A DNA stretch of 64,000 nucleotides from positions 4,825,001 to 4,889,000 of the forward strand of contig CP119314.1 in the NCBI GenBank assembly GCA_029202385.1. Reading direction: 5' to 3'. Under the pieces are notes generated by a model that was not told the origin of the DNA, did no database searches, and worked only from the letters and a program-made list of their open reading frames with translations. A program made the position numbers and the translations under genes. The first letter of the stretch is position 1. Each line of letters opens with the position of its first letter. Positions 29,030-36,533 of this stretch are shown here, piece by piece. The stretch comes from Candidatus Sphingomonas phytovorans. Its GTDB lineage: Bacteria > Pseudomonadota > Alphaproteobacteria > Sphingomonadales > Sphingomonadaceae.

Positions 29030-29434
29030 TCAGCGCCGGCGAGGATATCCGAAAGTGCTGCTTTCGAACGACACCGTCGCCCCTGCATTCTCACCCAGGG
29101 GGATGTTCGCGGTGCCATAGGCGCCACGCGTGCCGTTCGTGCCGATCATGACGCCGATTTCGCCATGGATGCCCCGCCCGGGGGCGTCCGCTCCGACAAG
29201 TTCGCCCCGGGCCGCCGCGGCTTTTTCCACGGTGTTGTTGTTCAGTATTTCCATCCGCTGCTCATCCGTCAGGCGAATGACATCGCCGCCCGAGGATGGC
29301 GCGGCTTGTGTCGTCGTTGCCGCCTGTTCGGGGGCGGATTGAGCGAAGGAGGCCGTCGGCCAGAGGGAAACTGCCGCCACAAGGACGATCGCTGTCGGAA
29401 GGGCACGAAAGTGCCGGGGCGTCGAACGGGTCAT
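29030..29434 (-). CDS. Secreted hypothetical protein
   Basis: A 134-aa protein with a good Sec signal peptide (ALPTAIVLVAAVSLWPTASF, cut after AFA/AQS), then a Gln/Ala/Ser-rich linker (SAPEQAATTTQAAPSSGG), an Asp/Glu/Asn stretch (RLTDEQRMEILNNNTVEKAA) and a Gly-rich end (MIGTNGTRGAYGTANIPLGE). The family is not recognised. The Gly-Thr-rich tail resembles that of small autotransporter or beta-strand proteins. It converges with the VOC gene and is followed upstream by the Lrp-type regulator, 130 nt away. It is likely real because of its signal peptide and codon bias. Confidence 0.7.
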   Translation of the reverse strand: MTRSTPRHFRALPTAIVLVAAVSLWPTASFAQSAPEQAATTTQAAPSSGGDVIRLTDEQRMEILNNNTVEKAAAARGELVGADAPGRGIHGEIGVMIGTNGTRGAYGTANIPLGENAGATVSFESSTFGYPRRR

Positions 29435-29563
29435 TCGTGTCTTATAGACCGGTCATACCCGAGCACAACCTGAACGGAATGAACGCGCGCCGCGACAGGC
29501 TTGCCGGGCTGGGTGGTAGCTCAGCCATTGCCTATGTCCGCAACCCTCGCCCGATGGTCGGGC

Positions 29564-30043
29564 TCAGATCGGCAACCGCGTCGTCGCTTTCACCTCCTCA
29601 AGCACCGCATAGGTGCGCGTCTCGCGCACCCCGGGAATGCTGGTCAGGATCTCGCCGAGGAAGCGGCGATAGGCGGCCATGTCCGCCACGCGCACCTTGA
29701 GCAGATAGTCGAACCCGCCCGCCACCATATGGCATTCGAGCACTTCCGGAATGTCGCCGACCTGCGCGGCGAACGCCGTGAACACATCGTCGGTGGTGCG
29801 GTCGAGAACGACCTCGACGAAGATCAGCAGCGCCTGGCCGAGCTTCGCCGGATCGAGCAGGGCGGTATAGCCGGCGATCACCCCGCTTGTCCGCAACCGC
29901 TTCACCCGGTCGAAACAGGCTGCCGGCGACAGGCCGGCGCGGCTCGCCAGTTCCTGGTTGGTGATGCGCCCGTCTTCCTGAAGGATGCGCAGGATTCGGA
30001 GATCCACGGCATCGGCCGAAGATTCCACGGTGCGGACGTTCAA
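29564..30043 (-). CDS. Lrp/AsnC-family regulator, probable proline-utilisation regulator
   Basis: A 159-aa regulator. An AsnC HTH (VDLRILRILQEDGRITNQEL, LSPAACFDRVKRL) is followed by an RAM (effector) domain (ALLIFVEVVLDRTTDD, ECHMVAGGFDYLLKVRVAD). The start is set by the ribosome site AAGGAG (30057-30052) 8 nt before a TTG codon at 30043; upstream ATGs at 30088 and 30133 would add residues that do not fit the family. A TTG start lowers translation and is fitting for a regulator. It is divergent from putA, the arrangement of PutR-type regulators that activate putA with proline. Confidence 0.88.
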   Translation of the reverse strand: MNVRTVESSADAVDLRILRILQEDGRITNQELASRAGLSPAACFDRVKRLRTSGVIAGYTALLDPAKLGQALLIFVEVVLDRTTDDVFTAFAAQVGDIPEVLECHMVAGGFDYLLKVRVADMAAYRRFLGEILTSIPGVRETRTYAVLEEVKATTRLPI

Positions 30044-30055
30044 AATACAAACTCC

Positions 30056-30081
30056 TTCGGAATATGTGGCAATATAACGAA
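30056..30081. promoter_or_regulatory. Lrp-type operator between regulator and putA
   Basis: A 26-bp symmetric element: TTCG, 2 nt, ATAT, a 6-nt centre, ATAT, 2 nt, CGAA. It fits the A/T-rich half-site layout of Lrp/AsnC operators and overlaps the ribosome site of the regulator gene, so the regulator may repress itself while activating putA 70 nt away. Confidence 0.55.
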
Positions 30082-30150
30082 GCACGTTCATCGCTGAAAG
30101 CGGTATGACGAAGATGTTCAGCCATTTCGCCATTCGCCAAGGAAACCCTG

Positions 30151-33100
30151 ATGCCACGCTCGCCCTGGGACTCGATCGACGACGCCAAATATCGCGACGA
30201 GGCGGAAACCATCGCTGATCTGCTTGCGCGCCAGCCGCTTTCGGTTCCGGAGCGCAAAGCTGTCGTGGCGGAGGCGATCGCGCTGGTGGAGTCGGCGCGC
30301 TCGGCGGCGAAGAAACAGGGCGTGGTCGAGGATTTCCTCCAGCAATTCTCGCTCGGCACGCGCGAGGGCCTTGCGCTGATGTGCCTCGCCGAGGCGCTGC
30401 TGCGCGTGCCCGATGCCGAGACGCGCGACCGGCTGATCGCCGAGAAGATCGGATCGGCCGACTGGGCAAGCCATGTCGGCAAGTCGGACAGCCTGTTCGT
30501 CAACGCCTCGACCTGGGGCCTGTTGCTGACCGGCAAGCTGGTAGAGGCGGACGAGACCGCGAAGAAGGATATTGGCGGCTATATCAAGCGCATCGCGGCG
30601 CGCATCGGCGAGCCGGTGATCCGCCAGGCGGTGGCCGCCGCGGTGCGGATCATGGGCGAGCAGTTCGTGCTTGGCCGCACGATCGAAGCGGCGCTGGCGC
30701 GGGCGAAGAAGGAAGACACGCTCTGCTCGTTCGACATGCTGGGCGAGGGCGCCCGGACCGAGGTCGACGCGGCACGCTTCGAGCAGATCTATGCCGATGC
30801 GATCGAGACGGTGGGCAAGGCCGCGGCGGGCGCCGGTCCTGAGCTTGGGCATGGCGTGTCGGTCAAGCTGTCGGCGCTCCACCCGCGCTACGAGGCAGTG
30901 CAGGAAGCGCGCGTCTGGGACGAGCTTTATCCCCGCGTGAAGCGCCTCGCGCTGATCGCGGCCCGCTACGACCTGAACTTCGCGATCGATGCCGAGGAGG
31001 CCGATCGCCTCGTGCTCTCGCTCAAGCTGGTCGACCGGCTGGTGCGCGAGCCTGAGCTTGGCGACTGGAAGGGTCTCGGCGTCGTGGTCCAGGCCTATCA
31101 GAAGCGCGCGCCGCTGGTCATCGCCGCGCTGGCCGATCTGGCGAAGGAGACGGGCCGCCGGATCATGATCCGCCTGGTCAAGGGCGCCTATTGGGACAGC
31201 GAGATCAAGCGCGCCCAGGTCGCGGGCCGGCCGGATTATCCGGTCTATACCACCAAGGCAGCGACCGACCTCAGCTATCTGGTGTGTGCGAAGGCGCTGA
31301 TCGACGCCTCGCCCGCGCTCTACCCGCAATTCGCGTCGCACAACGCCCATACGCTGGCGGCGGTGCGCCACATGGCCGACGCGGCTGGTGTCCGGATCGA
31401 GCATCAGCGGCTGCACGGCATGGGCGAGGCGCTCTATGCCGGGGCGGACAAGCGTTATGGCGGCATCATCCTGCGCGCTTATGCGCCGGTCGGCGGGCAT
31501 GAGGAACTGCTGCCCTATCTCGTCCGCCGCCTGCTCGAGAATGGCGCGAACACCAGCTTCGTCCACGCGCTGCTCGACGAGGAAATCCCGGCCGCCGAGG
31601 TCGTCCGCGATCCGGTCGCGATCGTCGAGGTCCATCCCCGCGCGCATGACAAGATTCCGGTGCCGTCGCGGCTCTACGGTGCCGCCCGTCGCAACTCGGA
31701 AGGCCGCGACTTTTCGTTGCTGGCCGCGCGCGACACGGCTGGCAAGGCGCTCGCGATGGTGCGTGCCGAAAAGCTCAAGGCCGGGCCGCTCGTGGGCGGC
31801 AAGCTCGTCACGCGTCCGACCGAGCCAGTCACCAATCCCGCTGACCGCAGCCTGACGATTGGCCAGGTCGGCAGCGCGACGCCCGCCGATATCGACGCGG
31901 CGATCAAGCTCGCGCGCAAGGCGCAGCCGCGCTGGAACGCTCTGACCGGCACCGGTCGCGCCATCGTGCTGCGTGCGATGGCCGATGCGCTCGAGGCGGA
32001 GGAGGATCGCCTCGTCGCGCTGCTCTCGCTCGAGGCGGGCAAGACGCTCAACGATGGCGTCGCCGAAGTGCGCGAGGCAGTCGATTTCTGCCGTTATTAC
32101 GCGGTGCTTGCCGAGCGCCAGTTCGGTGCGCCGGTGATCCTCGACGGCCCGGTCGGCGAGGTGAACAGCCTGGAATTGCACGGCCGCGGCGTGTTCGCCT
32201 GTATCTCGCCATGGAATTTCCCGCTGGCGATCTTCACCGGCCAGATCGCCGCCGCGCTGGCGGCAGGCAATGCTGTGCTGGCCAAGCCGGCCGAGCAGAC
32301 CCCGCTGATCGCGGCTGAAGCGGTGCGCATCTACCACAAGGCCGGGCTCGACACGGCGCTGCTCGCGCTGGTGCCGGGCGACGGCGCTATCGTCGGGGCG
32401 GCCTTGGTCGCGCATCCCGGTATCGATGGCGTCGCCTTCACCGGCGGCACCGACACCGCGGGCGCGATCAACCGGACGTTGGCGGCGCGTCCGGGCCCGA
32501 TCGTCCCGTTCATTGCCGAGACCGGCGGGCTCAACGGCATGTTCGTCGATTCGACCGCGCTGCGCGAGCAGGTGGTTGACGACGTCATCCTCTCCGCCTT
32601 CGGTTCAGCCGGGCAGCGCTGCTCGGCGCTCCGCCTGCTGTACCTGCCAAAGGACACTGCCGAGGAGACGATCGCGACCCTGGTCGGCGCGCTCGAAGCT
32701 CAAATCCTCGCCAACCCGGGCGACCCTTCGACCGATATCGGCCCGGTGATCGACGAGGAGGCGCGCGAGGCGCTGAACAGGCATGTCGTCAGGCTGGAAA
32801 AGGAGGCGCGCATCGTTGCCCGGCTCGATCCCGGCGCGCTTGCGACGCGGGGCAGTTTCTTCGGCCCGGTCATCGCCGAAGTGCCGACGCCCGATTTCCT
32901 TGAGCGCGAGGTGTTCGGCCCGATCCTGCACATCTACCGCTACGACCCGAACGAACTGGAAGCAGTTGCGGGCAAGCTGGCTGCGCGAGGTTACGGCCTG
33001 ACGCTCGGCGTCCACAGCCGGATCGACCGTTTCGCCGAGGAAGTCCGCGAGGCGGTGCCCGCCGGCAATGTCTATGTGAACCGCTCGATCATCGGCGCGG

Positions 33101-33252
33101 TCGTCGGTGTCCAGCCGTTCGGCGGGGAGGGGTTGTCGGGCACTGGCCCCAAGGCAGGCGGCCCCCACGCGCTGCTGCGCTATGCGCTTGAACGGGCTGT
33201 CTCGGTCAACATCACCGCCCAGGGTGGCGACCCCGCGTTGCTCAACCTCTAG
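30151..33252 (+). CDS. putA: Bifunctional proline dehydrogenase / L-glutamate gamma-semialdehyde dehydrogenase PutA
   Basis: A 1033-aa enzyme converting proline to glutamate in two steps: FAD-linked proline dehydrogenase (about residues 80-490, with KLSALHPRYEAVQEARVW, LNFAIDAEEADRL and RLVKGAYWDSEIK) and NAD-linked P5C dehydrogenase (about 530-1000, with SPWNFPLAIFTGQIAAAL, the catalytic Cys824 in GSAGQRCSALRL, and IAETGGLNGMFVDS). There is no N-terminal ribbon-helix-helix domain, so it is not a self-regulating trifunctional PutA; regulation falls to the divergent Lrp-type protein. A C-terminal GGEGLSGTGPKAGGP segment matches the family. AAGGAAA precedes ATG 30151. Confidence 0.97.
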   Translation: MPRSPWDSIDDAKYRDEAETIADLLARQPLSVPERKAVVAEAIALVESARSAAKKQGVVEDFLQQFSLGTREGLALMCLAEALLRVPDAETRDRLIAEKIGSADWASHVGKSDSLFVNASTWGLLLTGKLVEADETAKKDIGGYIKRIAARIGEPVIRQAVAAAVRIMGEQFVLGRTIEAALARAKKEDTLCSFDMLGEGARTEVDAARFEQIYADAIETVGKAAAGAGPELGHGVSVKLSALHPRYEAVQEARVWDELYPRVKRLALIAARYDLNFAIDAEEADRLVLSLKLVDRLVREPELGDWKGLGVVVQAYQKRAPLVIAALADLAKETGRRIMIRLVKGAYWDSEIKRAQVAGRPDYPVYTTKAATDLSYLVCAKALIDASPALYPQFASHNAHTLAAVRHMADAAGVRIEHQRLHGMGEALYAGADKRYGGIILRAYAPVGGHEELLPYLVRRLLENGANTSFVHALLDEEIPAAEVVRDPVAIVEVHPRAHDKIPVPSRLYGAARRNSEGRDFSLLAARDTAGKALAMVRAEKLKAGPLVGGKLVTRPTEPVTNPADRSLTIGQVGSATPADIDAAIKLARKAQPRWNALTGTGRAIVLRAMADALEAEEDRLVALLSLEAGKTLNDGVAEVREAVDFCRYYAVLAERQFGAPVILDGPVGEVNSLELHGRGVFACISPWNFPLAIFTGQIAAALAAGNAVLAKPAEQTPLIAAEAVRIYHKAGLDTALLALVPGDGAIVGAALVAHPGIDGVAFTGGTDTAGAINRTLAARPGPIVPFIAETGGLNGMFVDSTALREQVVDDVILSAFGSAGQRCSALRLLYLPKDTAEETIATLVGALEAQILANPGDPSTDIGPVIDEEAREALNRHVVRLEKEARIVARLDPGALATRGSFFGPVIAEVPTPDFLEREVFGPILHIYRYDPNELEAVAGKLAARGYGLTLGVHSRIDRFAEEVREAVPAGNVYVNRSIIGAVVGVQPFGGEGLSGTGPKAGGPHALLRYALERAVSVNITAQGGDPALLNL

Positions 33253-33338
33253 CACGGGGAGCTTGACCTCCGTCGGCGCGTTACGGATAGGCGGGGCAGG
33301 GCGCCCGTGGCGCGTAACGGCAAAGAGGGAAGATCGGC

Positions 33339-33611
33339 GTGGCGGCAGACAAGATGGACATCGACCAGTCGACGATCCTCGACAATGAGCATGAACAGCT
33401 CGTCGAGTTCACCGGCGAGGTCGATGGCGACGAATATGAATTCGCTGTCCAATATGCAGTGCTTGAGGCGCTGAGCGGTGACGCGCCGGATGATGATGCG
33501 GTCGACATGTTCAACCGCTTCAGCGACGTGATCGCTGACGCCGGCCTGGTCGCGCTTGCGCGCAACAGCGATCAGGCACTGATCGTGATCAGCGAGAACG
33601 ACTTGGAATAA
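33339..33611 (+). CDS. Small acidic protein, DUF1488-like
   Basis: A 90-aa protein, strongly acidic (many Asp and Glu; EFTGEVDGDEYEFAVQYAVL, DAPDDDAVDMFNRFSDVIAD), with a C-terminal helix-strand unit ending LIVISENDLE. The pattern (F/V-x-G-E-V-x-G core, then a central helix F-N-R-F, then a final strand and Asp) resembles DUF1488, a small domain of unknown function; I give this as a tentative match. Start is GTG 33339 with AGAGGGAA upstream; ATG 33354 is the alternative. It follows putA by 86 nt in the same direction but probably has its own message. Confidence 0.65.
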   Translation: MAADKMDIDQSTILDNEHEQLVEFTGEVDGDEYEFAVQYAVLEALSGDAPDDDAVDMFNRFSDVIADAGLVALARNSDQALIVISENDLE

Positions 33612-33895
33612 CGCGCCCGCCGCGTTATCTCCGGAACTGCCGGGCGCGCTCGACAGGGCGCGTCCCGGCTATGACATCCGACACGGCAACCCACGCGGCG
33701 ACAGACCGCCTGCGGCGATGGCGCGTGCCTGAGGGCACGCCCACAGGGACGGGCAAGGCCGCCCGGCTATGGCGGGTCAGTCCGATAGAGTCCGAAAATG
33801 AACTCCGCATTCTCTGCGCCCTCCGCGCGAATCCTCCTTTTTGCTGCAACCGCGCCAGTGAGGTGAATGTCGATCCGACCTAACTCGAATCGTCG

Positions 33896-33914
33896 CCCCG
33901 GACCTGCTCCGGGG
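33896..33914. repeat. CCCCGGA/TCCGGGG intergenic hairpin repeat
   Basis: CCCCGGA (33896-33902) and TCCGGGG (33908-33914) form a 7-bp stem with a 5-nt loop. This hairpin, near the sequence GTCGCCCCGG, is a form often repeated between genes in alphaproteobacteria (recollection, not searched). No other copy is found in this window. Confidence 0.5.
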
Positions 33915-34018
33915 CTCGCCGTGTCGCGTATCCATCGCGCTTCGATGCTCTCGCCTTGCTGGATCAGGCCGGCGGGGGCGGGGCCGCTTATTCCTGTCGA
34001 CCAGTGGCACAATTCCGT

Positions 34019-34047
34019 TTGACAGTTCTCCAATTGGGATCATACCA
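34019..34047 (+). promoter_or_regulatory. Possible sigma70-type promoter for the M19 gene
   Basis: TTGACA (34019-34024) is followed after 17 nt by ATACCA (34042-34047), a weak -10. It lies 36 nt before the GTG start. The -35 match is perfect but the -10 is poor. Confidence 0.3.
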
Positions 34048-34082
34048 TCCCGATCAATCAAATAATCTACAGAGAGGCCGCC

Positions 34083-35231
34083 GTGAAGAAGCTACTCCCC
34101 ATGTCGCGACGTCAGCTTCTCGGCGGAGCCACCGCGCTCGCGGTGTCCGGTTTTCCGATGATCAATTTCGGCCAGTATCGCCTCGATGCCGCCTCGCCGA
34201 AGACCTATTCGAAGCGCGCGGTCGACCTCACCCGGCAGTCGCTCGTCATCGACATGCTCGGCGCGCTCAAGATCGACATGGGCCCCAAATTCTTCGCCGT
34301 GCCGCTGAGTGAAAAGGACGCGAAGGAATTCCTGTCCAGCGGCATCACCGGCTTCCACCACGCGATCGGCCTGGGCGGCCCGAATCCGCGCGAAGCCGCG
34401 CTCGATTTCTTCGCCACCTGGCAAGGCTATGCCGGGCGCAACAGCGATGTCTTCACCCTGGTCGACAAGGCGGCCGACCTGGTCCGCGCGAAGAAGAACG
34501 GCAAATGCGCGGTCATCATGGGCTTGCAGAGCTCGGACCATCTCCGCCGGGCGGAGGATGTCAAATATTTCTACCAGATCGGCCAGCGCTGTTCGCAGCT
34601 CACCTATAACAGCCAGAATCTGCTTGGTTCGGGCTCGACCGAGCGCGTCGACGGGGGCGTCTCCGATCTCGGCGCTGAGATCATCGCCGCGATGAACGAG
34701 GTCGGCATGCTAGTCGACGTGTCGCATTGCGGCGATCGCACCACGCTCGACGCCATCGCGATCTCGCCCAAGCCGATCGCCATCACGCACAGCAATTGCC
34801 GCGCTCTCGTCAATCATCCCCGTTTGAAGACCGACGAGGCGATCAAGGCGCTTGGCGCCAAGGGCGGCGTGATGGGCATCACCGGGGTGCGCATGTTCGT
34901 CAGCGAGAAGGAGCCGACCACGATTGTCGACATAGTCGACCATATCGATCACGTCGTGAAGCTGATCGGCATCGAGCATGTCGGTATCGGCTCCGATGCC
35001 GATCTCAACGGCTATGACGACACCCCGCCGGAAGTTCAGAAGCAGATCCGTGCCGCGTACAAGTCAAGCTACGCCTTCCGCGACAAGATCGACACCGACG
35101 GCTTCGATCATCCGCTGAAGATGTACGACCTGACCGAGGAACTGATCCGCCGCAAATATTCCGACGCGAACATCGCGGCGATACTGGGTGGCAACTTCCA
35201 GCGCCTGCTGACGGCGACCTGGGGCGGATGA
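34083..35231 (+). CDS. M19-family dipeptidase homologue lacking several metal ligands
   Basis: A 382-aa protein of the renal dipeptidase (M19) family with a twin-arginine-like signal (SRRQLLGGATALAVSG), so exported. His motifs DVSHCGDRT and ITHSNCRAL and the Asp motif VGIGSDADLNG are kept. However, the usual N-terminal HxD zinc motif is replaced by VIDMLGALKID, and the bridging Glu of the EGGH motif is Gln here (IMGLQSSDHL). It may bind one metal, act on another substrate or be inactive. Start is GTG 34083 after AGAGAGG. It precedes the YkvI-like transporter by 107 nt, and a uORF lies between. Confidence 0.85.
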   Translation: MKKLLPMSRRQLLGGATALAVSGFPMINFGQYRLDAASPKTYSKRAVDLTRQSLVIDMLGALKIDMGPKFFAVPLSEKDAKEFLSSGITGFHHAIGLGGPNPREAALDFFATWQGYAGRNSDVFTLVDKAADLVRAKKNGKCAVIMGLQSSDHLRRAEDVKYFYQIGQRCSQLTYNSQNLLGSGSTERVDGGVSDLGAEIIAAMNEVGMLVDVSHCGDRTTLDAIAISPKPIAITHSNCRALVNHPRLKTDEAIKALGAKGGVMGITGVRMFVSEKEPTTIVDIVDHIDHVVKLIGIEHVGIGSDADLNGYDDTPPEVQKQIRAAYKSSYAFRDKIDTDGFDHPLKMYDLTEELIRRKYSDANIAAILGGNFQRLLTATWGG

Positions 35232-35275
35232 TCCGTCGCGACCGACCTCGCACCCATAGCCGGATGGAGCCAGCC

Positions 35276-35335
35276 ATGATCTTCCGCCAGCTCCAGGGCG
35301 CTCGCCGCTCCGGCTGCCTTTCCATGCGCGGCTGA
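35276..35335 (+). CDS. Possible 19-aa leader peptide before the YkvI-like gene
   Basis: The frame MIFRQLQGARRSGCLSMRG starts at ATG 35276 behind GGAG (spacing 6-7 nt) and ends at TGA 35333-35335, 3 nt before the transporter ATG at 35339, in the same reading frame. The transporter itself has no visible ribosome site, so re-initiation or coupling from this leader is plausible. It could also be the relic of a longer N-terminus broken by a stop. Confidence 0.35.
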   Translation: MIFRQLQGARRSGCLSMRG

Positions 35336-35338
35336 TTC

Positions 35339-36454
35339 ATGGCCCAGGGTGACGGCGCCGTCCGCTCGAGCTGGTTCCAGCGTTTCCTCCTGCCCGGCTT
35401 TGCCTTCAAAGCGGTGGTGATCGGCGGCGGCTATGCCACCGGGCGCGAGCTTGCCGAGTTCTTCCTGCCGAGCGGCCCCTGGGGCGGGCTTGCCGGGATG
35501 CTGCTGGCGATGATCATCTGGAGCACGGTCTGCGCCGTCACCTTCGCTTTCGCCCGTGCGGCCCAGGCCTACGACTACCGCACCTTCTTCGAGCATCTGC
35601 TCGGTCCGGGCTGGATCCTGTTCGAGATCGCCTATGTGGCGTTCGTCATCCTGATCCTGTCGGTATTCGGCGCCGCGGCGGGGGCGATCGGGGCGGCGAC
35701 CATGGGCTTGCCGCCGATCGTCGGCACGCTGACGCTCGCGGGCGCGATCGCGCTGTTCGCGACCTTCGGCAATGCCTCGGTCGAGCAGCTGTTCAAATAT
35801 GTCTCGTTCCTGCTCTACGGCGTCTACGCGCTGTTCGTCGTTCTGGCGTTGACCAGCTTCGGCGATCGCATTTCGGCCAATCTCGCGCTGGCGACGCCGA
35901 CGGACGGCTGGGCGGTGGGTGGCCTGACCTATGCCGGCTATAACATCGTTGGCGCGGTGGTGATCCTGCCGGTAATGCGCCATCTGACCAGCCAGCGCGA
36001 CGCGATCGTCTCCGGCCTGATCGCCGGTCCGCTGGCGATGCTGCCAGCGCTCCTGTTCTTCATCTGCATGATCGCCTTCTACCCCGGCATCGCCAGCGAG
36101 ACGCTGCCGTCGGATTTCATGCTCCAGCAGTTGCGCATCCCGGTCTTCCACCTGCTGTTCCAGCTGATGATCTTCGCTGCCCTGCTGGAAAGCGGCACCG
36201 GATCGGTCCACGCGATCAATGAACGCATCGCGGCGGTGTGGCGTAGACGACGTGGCGTCGATCTGTCGCACCGGGCACGGGCAGGCATCGCGACCTTGCT
36301 GCTGATCGGGTGCATCTTCGTGGCTGACCGCTTCGGTCTCGTCACGCTGATCGGCAACGGCTACCGGATTCTCGCTTACGCGCTGCTCGCGGTCTACGTG
36401 GTCCCGCTGCTGACACTGGGGCTGTACCGGGTGGTCAAGGGCATGCCGACCTAG
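35339..36454 (+). CDS. YkvI-like inner-membrane transporter
   Basis: A 371-aa integral membrane protein with about ten hydrophobic helices, resembling the uncharacterised YkvI family (Nramp/LeuT-type fold). The N-terminus LLPGFAFKAVVIGGGYATGR has the G-G-G-Y motif of the family, and LTYAGYNIVGAVVILPVMR is its central helix signature. The C-terminus ends VYVVPLLTLGLYRVVKG. The substrate is unknown. It follows an exported dipeptidase homologue and precedes an S9 peptidase, which might hint at an amino acid or peptide substrate, but distances of 107 and 79 nt make an operon uncertain. ATG 35339 has no clear ribosome site. Confidence 0.8.
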   Translation: MAQGDGAVRSSWFQRFLLPGFAFKAVVIGGGYATGRELAEFFLPSGPWGGLAGMLLAMIIWSTVCAVTFAFARAAQAYDYRTFFEHLLGPGWILFEIAYVAFVILILSVFGAAAGAIGAATMGLPPIVGTLTLAGAIALFATFGNASVEQLFKYVSFLLYGVYALFVVLALTSFGDRISANLALATPTDGWAVGGLTYAGYNIVGAVVILPVMRHLTSQRDAIVSGLIAGPLAMLPALLFFICMIAFYPGIASETLPSDFMLQQLRIPVFHLLFQLMIFAALLESGTGSVHAINERIAAVWRRRRGVDLSHRARAGIATLLLIGCIFVADRFGLVTLIGNGYRILAYALLAVYVVPLLTLGLYRVVKGMPT

Positions 36455-36533
36455 ACGCGTCCGAAGGCCGAAGCTGCCCGAGGCGGGGGAAATTTCCGGG
36501 AACATCGTCAATCACATGGTCGAAAGGTGGGGA

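Larger units (their letters stand above)
33612..34082. other. 471-bp intergenic region without a supported gene
   Basis: Only short, low-quality frames occur. Contents noted: a low-complexity A/G/C-rich stretch (33785-33840) whose run of CTCTGCG and CTCCGCG units resembles dispersed intergenic repeats, a CCCCGGA/TCCGGGG hairpin (33896-33914), and a possible TTGACA promoter element (34019-34024) ahead of the dipeptidase gene. No RNA gene is recognised. Confidence 0.6.

Noticed and set aside
29512..29526. GGTGGTAGCTCAGCC resembling a tRNA D-arm
   Set aside because: No acceptor stem partner, anticodon arm or T-loop GGTTCGA-type sequence follows.
30118..32415. Minus-strand ORF of 765 codons opposite putA
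   Set aside because: Shadow; putA is complete on the plus strand.
33671..33883. 70-codon plus-strand ORF in the putA-dipeptidase gap
   Set aside because: No ribosome site, basic low-complexity composition, overlaps a repeat-like stretch.
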